This document shows, one piece after another, positions 50,465 to 60,079 of a stretch of DNA of 64,000 bases. Position 1 is the first letter of the stretch. Each line of letters opens with the position of its first letter. The DNA is from Capitulum mitella (Eukaryota > Arthropoda > Thecostraca > Pollicipedomorpha > Pollicipedidae), in the NCBI GenBank assembly GCA_030062745.1, contig CP099840.1, forward strand, positions 31,127,006 to 31,191,005, given 5' to 3'. The translations under genes and the position numbers were made by a program. The notes under the pieces were generated by a model that had not been told where the DNA came from, ran no database searches, and saw only the letters and a list, made by a program, of their open reading frames with translations.

Positions 50465-50830
50465 ACACGCCTGGTCCGACGCTCCAGCACGTCTGGTCCG
50501 GTGGTCCGACACGCCTGGTCCAGTGGCCAACACCCCTGGTCTGATGGTCCATGATGCCTGGTCCTGTGGTCCGACACGCCTGGTCTGACGGTCTAGCACT
50601 CCTGGTCTGATGGTACGACGTGTGTGATCCAGTGGTTTGACACGCCTGGTCCGACGGTCTGACACGCCAGTTCCAGTGATCTGACACACAGGGTTCACTG
50701 GTCTGACGCCTAGTTCAGTGGTCTGACACGCCCCATTCAGTGGTCTGGCATGCTTGGTCCGGTGGTCCGATTCACACGCGTGGTCCTGTGGTCCGACACG
50801 CCCGGTCAGGTGGCTTGATCGGTTGCCTGG
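50465..50830 (+). repeat. 22-bp minisatellite in HAUS6 intron 7
   Basis: About 16 copies of GGTCCGACACGCCTGGTCCAG-like units. The first third keeps a regular 22-bp spacing and the rest is diverged. It creates long minus-strand frames full of TTGPG/SDHRT repeats that are not genes. Confidence 0.85.
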
Positions 50831-52605
50831 TGCGGTCGTTGGCACGCGGTGGTTTGGCACGGTGGTGGTTGCGGTGGTTTGGCGCGCGTGGTCTGATGGT
50901 CTGACTGGATGCGTGGCTGCGTTGTACGGCGTACACAGGCCGGTGTGGTATGTCGCTGCCGTGGAACGAATGTGCTTTTTTGTGCGAAAAGCCGTGACGT
51001 TCACCGAAGATTCTTGTAGCTCGTACTTGATGACAGCGTCGGGCTCCGGTGCGGCTTACGGCATGTTTGTGACCTGAGTAAGTGGGACTCTTATTTCGCT
51101 ATGTCTTATTCGTCTGGATGAGGCCGTGATATGTTTGGTAGAGACTGTTGCGATTAACGTTACCTGATCTTGTCAGGTACGGTTAGAAGAGCCCAGGTTA
51201 GGCAATTCCACTTTGTTTATTTAGTTGTGAAATTAAATTGCGGGATCAAACCCAGAGCGATGCCTCGGTCCTCGATAGCAGACTTACCCTGTATGTAAAT
51301 ATTGTGAAGCCTCCCTCCGGCCCGACCCACGACGGTTTAGCAGGCACTACCTCCCAACTGAGGTGGGCGTAGCGACACATGAAAGCCACTGTACAACATG
51401 TTGAAAATACTACTTCCTTATTATTATGCAAGCGTGTTAATCATTTTGTTAAGTCTCCTGACAACTGTGACAACCAATGGTTATATCGCGATCGCCTACA
51501 ATATTGAAATTTTGATCGTGGACTGATATATTTTTGTGTATGCGCATGTTCATCGGGAAGATGCGGTTTTTGGAACGTTTCATCTCTGGTCTCGAACATG
51601 AACCGTAAAATAAAATAAAAAATGCTTCTTCCTGAACTGCTGATGCTATAACTCCCTTTTAAAACACTCATAATTCCCAACAAAGTTCTTGAACGCCCTG
51701 ATTTGTATTTAGTCCCTTGCTTGTACCACATGATAAACCAATACAAGCATCGGTGAAGTTAAGAACTGCCACACTGAATTCATCTTTGACGTGTTCATTG
51801 CAGTATTTTATGTTTTAAGGTGGCTTGTGCCTAGCAGATGAAATAGATTGATGAAATAAATTTCCGTCAAACCGACACGAACTCTGAATTCCGCCCAACC
51901 CATTCTGGATACAGACTGCCATGCGGGACATTGTATGTCCCATTAGTCTGGTTTTGACTGGTGACCAAAGCGCATCGACGTTTAGCATGAAGTCTCGATA
52001 TTCAACAGTGTGCCGTGTGTTTTGAGTTATGCTCTGCGGCTCTCATTATTTGCCCTGAGCTCTTGATGCCGTGAAGTTTGGTGCGCTTATCCGACATATC
52101 TTTGAATGTCTTTCTGCGTAGTATTGGCTTGACATTTGACGGGCTGATTGATGTTTGGGGTGCGGTCAGAGGAGCTAGAGATTTCATTTTTCATTCAAGA
52201 AAACAGATGACCGTCAGAACAGATGGTCATCATTGTACTCGAGTGTTGGTATGAACGCACAGTAACTCTCTGTTTCGCGCATAGTGGTCCTGAAACGTCA
52301 GCTGAAATTCCTTGCATTGTGTTTGGGACTTTCTTGCAGTCGTTGTCAAGGACGCGATGTGTAGCGCATCATTTAGTGCTTGTATGGCGTTGCCTTACGA
52401 GACCACCTGGCGGGCGAGGCCGCCGTCCATTACAGTAAGAGCTCACATCCGAGGTCATTTTATTGTCATGTTTTGTCTTCCGTAAGGTTTTAGACGTGCT
52501 GAACTTTTGCCGTATTTCTCCATACCTTGAGCGTGTCCACATTCCGGAGCTGTGTAGAAAGCAGGTGGCCGTCGCGGAGTACTCCAGCCGCGCGTGTCAT
52601 TGCAG

Positions 52606-53688
52606 ACGTTCCTGGACCAGTCAACGAACGGCGAGCTGTCCAGCAGCGATCGCTTCTCCAGCTCTGTGACGGCCTCGGACAGCGGCCGCTCCTCGACGGC
52701 GGCTGCCGGCTTGGGGGACGTCTCCCGGCACCTGCCGAGCGTCCTGACGCCGTCATCGGCCGCCGGCCCGGCCCGGCCGGCCGCCGCCAGCCCGGCCGGG
52801 CCCGCCGCCGCCGGCCCCACCCAGGCCGTCAGCGGCGGCGGGCGTTCCGAGACGTCGACGCTGACGCTGTCGGCGGCCACGTCCGACCGCTCAGCGGCCG
52901 GCGGCGGCGGCGGCGGCGGCGGGCTGGATTCGTGCTCGTCGCTGTTCTCGCCGCTGGCCGGGCGCGGCTCCTCGGCCGAGTGGGCGCCCAGCTCGCCCAG
53001 CCTGGGCTCGGTCTCGTCGCTGACCGAGTCGGCGGCCGAGTCGGCGCGGCCGGCGGCGGCCGGCGGCGGCTCGCCGTCGGCCGAGCTGGTCCGGCTGCGG
53101 CAGCGCACCTCGGTCCTTCTGCGGCACCTGACGCGCTCTCCGGCGGCCGCCGCCGGCACCGAGCGGGCCCGACCGGACACCCCGCCGGCTGTCCCGGGCC
53201 CTCCCCGCGGTCCCGGCACCTCGCCGACTGTCCCGGGACCTGCCCGCGGCCCGGACACCCCGGCGGCCGTCCCGGGCTCTCCCCGCGGCCAGAAGACCCC
53301 GCCGGCGGAGCAGCCAGTCAGCCGGCGCCGGCTGTCTTCCGGCGGCGACCCGGCGGCCGACCGCAGCCGGCAGGAGGACCAGGTCAGTGGTAGACAACAG
53401 GAGGACCAGGCCAGTGGCGGACAACATGAGAGCCAGGTCAGTGGCAGACCACAGGAGGACCAGATCATTGGCGGACAGCATGAGGACCAGGTCAGTGGCA
53501 GACAAGAGGAGGACCTGTCCGGTGGCCGACAACGGAACCAGGTCAGTGGCAGTCAGTAGGACCAGGTCAGTGACAGACAACAGGAGGCCCAGGTGATTCG
53601 TGGTGTTCGCAGGACAGTAGAACCTTGTCTGGAACAGCGCGGTGCCGGGACCGGGCCGTCCTGTCAGCGATGTCGGGCCGGTTATCAG
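52606..53688 (+). CDS. HAUS6: HAUS6 exon 8, large low-complexity exon with an internal nonsense codon or alternative donor
   Basis: Acceptor GTCATTGCAG, phase 0. The exon encodes a disordered Ser/Ala/Pro/Gly-rich tail (poly-Gly near residues 103-110, PGPPRGPG-type repeats). It then has a 27-bp minisatellite giving QVSGRQQED-like repeats. The frame meets TAG at 53557-53559 in the last unit. Beyond it the same frame stays open to a strong donor CAG|GTAAGT at 53688, phase 0, matching exon 9. CAG|GTCAGT donors inside the array at exon ends 53382, 53436, 53490 and 53541 are also phase 0 and avoid the stop. Using 53382 gives 259 codons; using 53688 would give 361 codons including the stop. The true 3' end is undecided. 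Confidence 0.6.
53374..53592 (+). repeat. 27-bp minisatellite in HAUS6 exon 8, each unit with a splice-donor-like site
   Basis: The unit GAGGACCAGGTCAGTGGCAG plus ACAACAG is repeated about 8 times with a 54-bp superperiod. Units contain CAG|GTCAGT, a consensus donor, or variants CAGGCCAGT and CAGATCATT. The period is a multiple of three, so the frame is kept. Confidence 0.9.
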
Positions 53689-54107
53689 GTAAGTCGTATT
53701 CCCTGTTTAGGCGAGAGGATCCTGCCAACCCCGGTCCCTTGTAAACGGAAAGGTCACGCCAGTGTGACGGTACGCACGATCTGTTACTGCACGGTCCACG
53801 ACACGCGGCCACGGTGTGATAAATCCCAGCACTCGTTGCGAAGCGATCCTGGCGCCTTGTGCTTCGCTTTGTTTTGTTGAGCTTATGTTTGGTTGACTAT
53901 AGGTGTCTTTGTTTGCTGTTAGTTATGTGGTTTCTGATGACCGTCAATTTCTCATAATATTCAGAGTTCATGGTTTCGTTTTTGCTGTGTACCAATAGGA
54001 CTTCATTCCGGAAAACTGCATGTACCGTTGCGTCATATGGCTCGATATTGTGTTTTTAAGAATATTCGTAGATAATGCCGGAGTTAATTTTACGATTCGT
54101 CTTCCAG

Positions 54108-54192
54108 ATGGCGGAAGCTCTTGCCATGAGCGTTTTCGGATCCACAGATTTCAACCACTCTTTGGACTTCTCGCTGAACCGCGACAGTCTAG
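54108..54192 (+). CDS. HAUS6: HAUS6 exon 9
   Basis: Acceptor GTCTTCCAG, donor CTAG|GTCAGT, phase 0 in and phase 1 out. It encodes MAEALAMSVFGSTDFNHSLD and then FSLNRDSLG. It is short and unlike the low-complexity exon 8. It joins in phase to exon 10. Assignment rests on splice signals, phase and protein-like content. Confidence 0.6.
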
Positions 54193-54805
54193 GTCAGTAT
54201 ATTTACGTTGTCCGCATTGGATAATGATGGCAAATGCGGTTCTCATATGTGTTACGATAAATACCGGTAGCATTCTGCTAATAGAGCGATGAAAAATGAC
54301 CTGGTAGTGGAAAGATTTTGGGACAAGAGTAGCGCAGATCTTAAGAAGTCATGAAACCGATGGCTTTAGGCTTTGAGGAGCGCTTAGGACAAATGTGGGA
54401 TCAAGTTGTTCTGCATTTCGCGCGTTTTAGTCGTCTCCTATTTTCAGTGAGTGAAATCGGTTGGAGGCAAGGTATGTACCGCATGGGATGTGTATGTGTG
54501 TCTGCGGGCAAATACTGTGAAAACGATTTGCGTTTTACACCCTGTTTGTGCTGCATGCGTGTCTTGTGTTCGGACGCCGTACGGCCCAGTAATCGGAGCG
54601 TCCTCGAGCCCCAGTCGCACCCACACACACGTGCCCGCCGGTGTTGTGGACTATCGTTCGCTGACGGTGGGCCGTGACGTGTGCGAGGTCTCCCGTTGAG
54701 CGGGACGTGTTTCGGGTAGTGGACGGTCGAGCCGGCACGGGACTGGAGCGGGGGACCGCAGCTGCCCGGCCGGAGTTGTTCTGACGCCGCCGCCGGCCCC
54801 CGCAG

Positions 54806-54903
54806 GCGGTGTGGAGCTGCAGCTGGTGCCTTCGGACGACAGCGACTACGCACCAGGGCCGGACTGGGCCGACCCGCCCACCGACATCCTCATAGACATA
54901 TAG
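54806..54903 (+). CDS. HAUS6: HAUS6 exon 10, terminal coding exon
   Basis: Acceptor CCCCCGCAG. The first two bases complete a Gly codon from exon 9. It encodes an acidic C-terminus (LQLVPSDDSDYAPGPDWADP, then ILIDI) and ends at TAG 54901-54903. No close family match at the C-terminus is recalled; this tail is not conserved across phyla. Confidence 0.6.
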
Positions 54904-55713
54904 GAGACGGCGGCCCGGCGGCCGGCCGGCCGGCGCGGTGACGGTGGACACTAGAGAGCCCGGCGGTCGGTGCGCGCGGTCGTCCCGCGTCCCGCGCTGG
55001 AGTGCCTCGCGCCGGCCGCCCGGCGGGTCGCGCTGCTGAAGGAGAGGCCGAGACGTTAGCGCACGAAAAAGAGGAAGCCAGTGTTTTCCTACGCAGGCCA
55101 GCCCTTGCCGTGGTTGAGGCTGTTGGGCATCGATTGTGTGTCTCATTCGCCTTGTGATAGGTTGGGGAGCGCTTTGAGGTGTTGATGGCGTGCCCTGGCT
55201 TGGTCTAGGGAGTGTGGTCGGGGCTCGCTATAGGACGACGGGCACCAGGCGTCAGGCAAGATGCGAGCGCGCCTGAGCGACTGGACGTTCGAAAGTTGTG
55301 TCACTGAACGGCTGCGATTGGTAAAAAAATGGCACCACGCCTAAAGCTTTACAGGTACCACTAGGGGGAACACCAGTGCGTGGCGAATGGGTGGCTGGAC
55401 TGGGGCTAACTTTGCTGCCGCGATAACACGGGACACGCATTATGGGGTAGTCTGAGCGCGTGGGCACGACCTTTGACACCGGCGAGCACGAGTGGACGCG
55501 TAAATTGTTAAACTTGTCTGGTGTGACCGAAGTGACTGCTCGCTCCCTTGTGTCCGCTGTATAGTTACGGTGAAACTGCGGTAGTAGTCTGCACCGGTGC
55601 TGCCGACCAGCTGTTGCCTGCTTGAGGCACGCCACAGAAGCGATGCTTTCGCAAAAGACGACACTAACTTGTGTGATGGGCAAGCCAGGCAAATTGTTCC
55701 GGCGATCGAGCCA

Positions 55714-55728
55714 AATAAAGCAAATAAA
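55714..55728 (+). terminator. Candidate polyadenylation signals for HAUS6
   Basis: Two AATAAA hexamers nine bases apart (55714-55719 and 55723-55728) lie about 810 bases after the HAUS6 stop codon and about 1 kb before the next gene's start. This would give a 3' UTR of about 0.8 kb. No earlier AATAAA was seen between the stop codon and this point. Confidence 0.5.
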
Positions 55729-56214
55729 ATAACGAGACGATGTGTTCGAAAACGCTCGTCGCCCTTGTGGTTGCAGCGCCGAAGCCAGATTCCGCCAGTC
55801 CCATTCCATTACATTGGTCCACCGGTCGTCGCGGTTTGTTCGTCTGTTCCGTCTGTGCAGTCGCAGTCAGACTGATATTTTGGCCCATAAAGGTTTTCAT
55901 TGTGAGTCGCCAGTCAAGATCGCAAAAGGATGGGTGAGCAATTACTGACTGCTAATGAGCGTCGACTGTTGGCACACAAATGGCCTGCGTGATTAACATT
56001 GATATCAGCGAAAGAAACTTTCGAAATGTCAAATGGATATCAAAAACGTATATCGATAGGTGGCTCATCCTAGTTAAGCAGAGCCTACTTGTTTTACGTA
56101 ATGAATACCAGTAAGATGCCTTGTAGGGTGCATGACGAGCGATGCCTATTGCCTTTTTCATGCAATTTGTAAGCATATTTCGGTGCATATATTGTTTGGA
56201 AAATTTTGCCCGAT

Positions 56215-56575
56215 CCTGCTGTCCGTGTTGAGTGGCCAGCATGTGGTCCCACTGCTCCGTGTCGACTGGCCAGCGTGTGATCCCGCTGCTGATGTTGACC
56301 AATTGCCAGCACGGCGCGCTGCCGCTGCTCCGTGTTGACTGGGCAGTGTGTGATCGCGTTGCTCCGTGTCGACTGGTCAATGCGTGATCCCGTTTCTCCG
56401 TAGTGACTGGTCATTGTGTGATCCTGCTGCTGGTGTTGACTGGTGGCCAGCGCTGCCGCTGCTATGTTGATTGCTCCGCGTGCGATCCTGTTGCCCCGTG
56501 TTGACTGGTCAGCGTGTGATCCCGTTGCTGATGTTGACCGATTGCCAGCACTGCCGCTGCTCAGTGTGGGCCATT
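56215..56575 (+). repeat. Minisatellite about 35-bp unit just upstream of the FREP start
   Basis: Imperfect units such as CTCCGTGTCGACTGGTCAGC then GTGTGATCCCGTTG, about 9 copies. It ends about 160 bases before the FREP start codon. Confidence 0.8.
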
Positions 56576-56731
56576 CAGTGGCGCCGCTGCCGTGTTGGGG
56601 GGCGGGGTTTCTGCAGATATCGACTCATGGCCGGACCGCCGGTCTGCCGGTGGGGGGGGGGGGTCAGTCTCCGGCGGTCCAGTGGTCTCGGGGCGCCGGT
56701 GAGCGGTACTGTGCCGCTGCCGCTGCCCGTC

Positions 56732-56774
56732 ATGGCGCTCTCCGGCCGCTCCACGGTTCGCCTTTGGATCATCG
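56732..56774 (+). CDS. FREP exon 1: start codon and first half of signal peptide
   Basis: ATG at 56732 in a good context (CCCGTCATGGCG). It has fourteen codons plus one base, then the donor ATCG|GTAAGA. It encodes MALSGRSTVRLWII, a basic n-region and the start of a hydrophobic core. Spliced to exon 2, the codon completes as Ala and the core continues ALCLLHP with an ARA cleavage motif, giving a textbook signal peptide. That junction is the main evidence for this tiny exon. The 5' UTR was not delimited. Confidence 0.65.
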
Positions 56775-57668
56775 GTAAGAACGTGTCCGGACCGGCCATC
56801 TCGGCACTCTGCAGATGTCGGACTTAATTTGGGATTTCTTTTGGGATTTATTATATGGTATACTTAATTCTTTATATGTACTGAATTCATAATATAATAT
56901 TATAACGAAATAATTTGGAATTTGAAAGCAAGCGTCGGTTTAGGTGACATTCCCGCCTGACGTCACTTTGGCCCAGCATGTTGATGACAGTTCCATGGCA
57001 TGGCTAAAGCTCTGGTGCAGGCAGTCAGTGATATTCATAAGAATAGCACAATATTCCAGCTTGACTGTACTAACGCATGTCTTTCGATGTACTAGACGGC
57101 TATGCCACAGAACGCCATTTCCCTCAAGCGTGCGCAATTCGCATCAGTTCCCTTAAGGACATTGCTGTATTTGTTTGTGAGTGTTTTGTGAGAGTTTGAG
57201 AGTGAGGACACACAGCCTCCTGGATTCAGATGTTGCTTTGCGTTAAGTCTTGTCTCGTCAGTCGTCAGTCAGTCGTTTGGCATTGCTGTGCTGCAGTGAC
57301 TGGCATGGTGACAAATACGGTACAATGCCTTTCCTATCGATTTTAAAGAACTTTGTGAATTTGTGAACTTTGAACGGTCTTGGGTGTTGAAAGGGTAAAG
57401 CTGATAAGGCCGATAAAGGTTAAGGTAGACACTTATAAAATATTTGAGCACAGTCCTAGAGTATGTGGTCTCTCCTGATGTAGCCACTTGTGTTCTGGAG
57501 CACGTGATTTAAACGTTTGTATTGCTAAATGTTTGTATTTGCTGTAAGCAATCGCATCTCCTACGAACTTCCCTATGCACGATCTTCAGAGTTAGCAGGT
57601 CTCTGCATTTTGAGTTGTAGAACATTGTCTACTTGACTTATAGGTGTTTGCTTTGCATGCCGTATACT

Positions 57669-57885
57669 CATGAGTGTAGCCGCTTATCTGGAATTGGAGA
57701 GAACAAATCGAAATTGGGAGGGGGCCAGCTCAAAGCTGGAGGGGGCAAATTCGCCTCAACATGGCATTTTTGCACGGAAAGATGCGAAAAACGTGCATTC
57801 TACAAGCAATATGGGGAGGATTACATCCCACTGAGGTTAAATTAGGGGGAAAAGATCCCTGCCCCCTCAAGTGGCCACACCCATG
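57669..57885. mobile_element. hAT-like MITE, 217 bp, in FREP intron 1
   Basis: Left CATGAGTGTAGCC and right GGCCACACCCATG are inverted repeats with two mismatches. Subterminal G-rich (GGGAGGGGGCC) and C-rich (GCCCCCTC) runs are typical of this MITE style. The flanks CGTATACT and CGTTACGA are only partly alike, so the target duplication has decayed or the border is off by a base. Confidence 0.6.
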
Positions 57886-58330
57886 CGTTACGAGTAGTTT
57901 TGGGTGAGTGAAAGGGCGGGGAACAGCCCGCATTTGTCGTTAAACGCTTACGATTCGTTTTCCAAAGTCTTCATAGCCTGAACCAAGACCAAGGACAACG
58001 GATGCCATCAATGCATCGTATGCTAGGATAAAACTGTCAAACATACGAATATACTGCTCAGGAAGTACTCAGTATCTATCTTAAAAAATGCACATCTGTT
58101 CTGAAGTCGCCGCAAGCCAAAAGCGGGGAGACAGTCAGCAACTCAAACGGAATGACACCAGAGTTCTTTTGAACGTCACTCTCGGAGCCCCGGCTGGTGT
58201 CCACAGTCTCACCTCACCCAGGTCACGTGTCCTCGTTCGCCAAAGCCGCCGGTGGACAGTGTCGGCTCCGGCATTCTGACTGCTGGAGCGCTGGCGGTGG
58301 GTGTCAGCCGGCCCGTGACATGTTCGGCAG

Positions 58331-58488
58331 CGCTATGCCTGCTTCACCCGGCCCGGGCCGTGTCCGACATCTACGTGCTGGACGCGTGTCCGGTCCCTGA
58401 GAGGCAGCCGTCGTGCGGCGTCCTGCCGTTCCAGTTCTCCGAGGACGCCGTGTACCACTTCAGAACGCCGTACGCCCGGGACGGCTCG
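58331..58488 (+). CDS. FREP exon 2: end of signal peptide and start of fibrinogen-like domain
   Basis: Acceptor TGTTCGGCAG, donor CTCG|GTGAGT, phase 1 in and phase 0 out. It encodes ALCLLHPARA (signal end), then VSDIYVLDACPVPERQ, PSCGVLPFQFSEDAVYHF and PYARDGS. The Cys in PSC lies 28 residues before the Cys in exon 3 (FCNM). That spacing resembles the first disulfide of fibrinogen domains (DC...SGVYTI.P.G..P..VYC). Confidence 0.68.
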
Positions 58489-59356
58489 GTGAGTGCATCC
58501 CCACTGCCGCCGGGACGGCTGGACCGCGATAACTGCAGGCTGCTGTACTGAGCTGCGGTTCTCAGCACGGACCTGGTTCAAGGCCGCACTGGCCGCTACG
58601 GACGGCCGAGGCTCCCACACGGCCGGGATTCAGACCAGGCTAAGATTTGGAGATTTAGCTTCGTACTCCTGGCGGCGCCCAGGGGCATTATTTCGAGTTT
58701 CGGAATTGCTGATTGGCTAAGGATCAAAGGAGGGTGCTTCAGGTCCAAATCATAATGGCCACCCTTAGCAAAACATCATATGACAGGCGCTTAATTCGTG
58801 ATTATCGCTCCACCGCGAATATTAAGATGCCATAGTTTCGTCAATGGGCCATTATTGAACGTAAAGTGGAAAAAGCCCCAGACCTGTGCCAAATGTAAGT
58901 TATACTTAATCCTAGCCAGTACAGGGACAGGGGGATGTTGCCGTCCCGGCGAGATTTTTTCATGAGTTGGCTCAGAACTGGTTTCCCGATCAGTCTGAAA
59001 TTTTGCAAAGCTGAGTTTAAAATTGTAAACATGTTCTCTGGAAATCCGAGGTCGTCTCCGACTTCAGGCCTCGTTCTCGAGGGCATGTCGTGGTATGGTG
59101 ACGATGTCATCGCAAACGTTTGTTTGTTTAATAATGGAGCCCACCCATGCAGCACCTGGATTTCCGGGGCATCTCGTCATACAAGGAAAAAAGTAACGAA
59201 CACTTTTTAAATGTTCTACGATACTTATTCTTAGTCAGTCTTATTCATGGGTCTTGATGTCAGTGACATCTGCGCTTGAGTCCCCGCTGGGGCGCGATGC
59301 GGGAACGTGAGCTCGGTGGGGCGAGTAGGTAAGCGGGACGGTGCCGCCGGATTCAG

Positions 59357-59528
59357 GTGCCCACATTCTGCAACATGACGGCCGGCCGCTGGGACGTGAT
59401 GATGCGCCGGGGGAAGGACGGCGACGGCAACCCGATCCAGCCGGACGACCAGCTCTCGTTCGAAGAAATCGCCAACGCCGACTCGTCCAACACGCTCTTC
59501 GGTGACCTGAAGGGGGAATTCTACCAAG
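59357..59528 (+). CDS. FREP exon 3: fibrinogen-like domain, core
   Basis: Acceptor CCGGATTCAG, donor CCAAG|GTGAAA, phase 0 in and phase 1 out. It encodes VPTFCNMTAGRWDVMMRRGK and, after a polar stretch (about 25 residues, IQPDDQLSFEEIANADS), LFGDLKGEFYQ. Both ends match the fibrinogen domain. The middle replaces the usual VDFNR.W..Y..GF segment with a more polar sequence. Confidence 0.72.
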
Positions 59529-60079
59529 GTGAAATCAGGCGTTCTCTGTCGCGTGGAATGGTTTGTTGCACAGCCGACCCTCACGGTAGAACATCGTAGA
59601 ACAGCCGTCAGACTGACCCTTAGCTTCCAGCCCCATCACGACTCTTAACATGTTTGCCTCGCAGTACCCATCCAACGTTTTGCACCGCACACAGTGGCGA
59701 AGTCACAAATTTACGAGAACGGCAGCTCCGGACTGAGCAAATTCAGATGGATACGGCGCGGATTCCAGATGGCAAATACGCTGTCAGGAAACCTCGCGGA
59801 TCACAGGCTGTCCTGTGTCACGTCCATGCCCATGTCCTGACTTGACACCGCGGAGGTCGGTGACGTAATTTCCGTTGTCAGCGGTCTCAGTTCGGCCGCC
59901 GCCAGTGAGCCGACAGATGCCTCCCGTCCAACTAGATGCGTCTCAGCGGATCTGACCAGTTACCTAGCCCCTGTCCAAGGAGCAGCAGTAGAAAACAAAA
60001 TCCGTGCGATTCCCGTCGCTCGGTGCGTGAACGCTGTAAACAACTTCGCCGGGCGCATCCGAGTGTGCAGTAGAGCTGA

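Larger units (their letters stand above)
45760..52605 (+). other. HAUS6 intron 7 (6.8 kb)
   Basis: Phase-0 intron between GTAAGT and TTGCAG. It holds a CpG-rich patch (about 46960-47430), a hAT-like MITE (48341-48639), a diverged 105-bp tandem duplication (48725-48886), and a 22-bp minisatellite (50465-50830). Several open frames inside it are compositional. I found no additional exon I could support, although a small exon could be missed. Confidence 0.55.
42011..54903 (+). other. HAUS6: HAUS6-like gene, augmin complex subunit (gene span, 5' end incomplete)
   Basis: Ten exons with GT-AG boundaries and compatible phases give about 735 residues, or about 837 if exon 8 runs to 53688. Human HAUS6 is about 955. 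The N-terminal block matches the HAUS6 family: FQSVVHFLLHTLDEERCRQ, then HCWP.LDK, then the LFLSPGG.KF motif. A coiled-coil middle (EGKLDLLAFF and exon 7 heptads) and a long disordered Ala/Pro/Ser/Gly tail follow. In the family, HAUS6 is a subunit of the eight-protein augmin complex, which binds spindle microtubules and recruits gamma-tubulin for branching nucleation; that role is assigned by homology. The 5' exon or exons encoding roughly the first 20-50 residues were not found. The gene is very GC-rich compared with its 5' flank. The alternative is another FAM29 relative, which I consider unlikely. Confidence 0.75.

Noticed and set aside
50261-51004. 247-codon minus-strand frame with TTGPG/SDHRT repeats
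   Set aside because: By-product of the 22-bp minisatellite.
52455-53468. 337-codon minus-strand frame opposite HAUS6 exon 8
   Set aside because: Shadow of the low-complexity exon 8; the plus-strand frame has splice signals and phase agreement.
56444-56778. 111-codon plus-strand frame overlapping FREP exon 1
   Set aside because: A different register from the signal peptide frame and derived largely from the upstream minisatellite.
57633-57845. 70-codon plus-strand frame
   Set aside because: Lies mostly within the 57669-57885 MITE.
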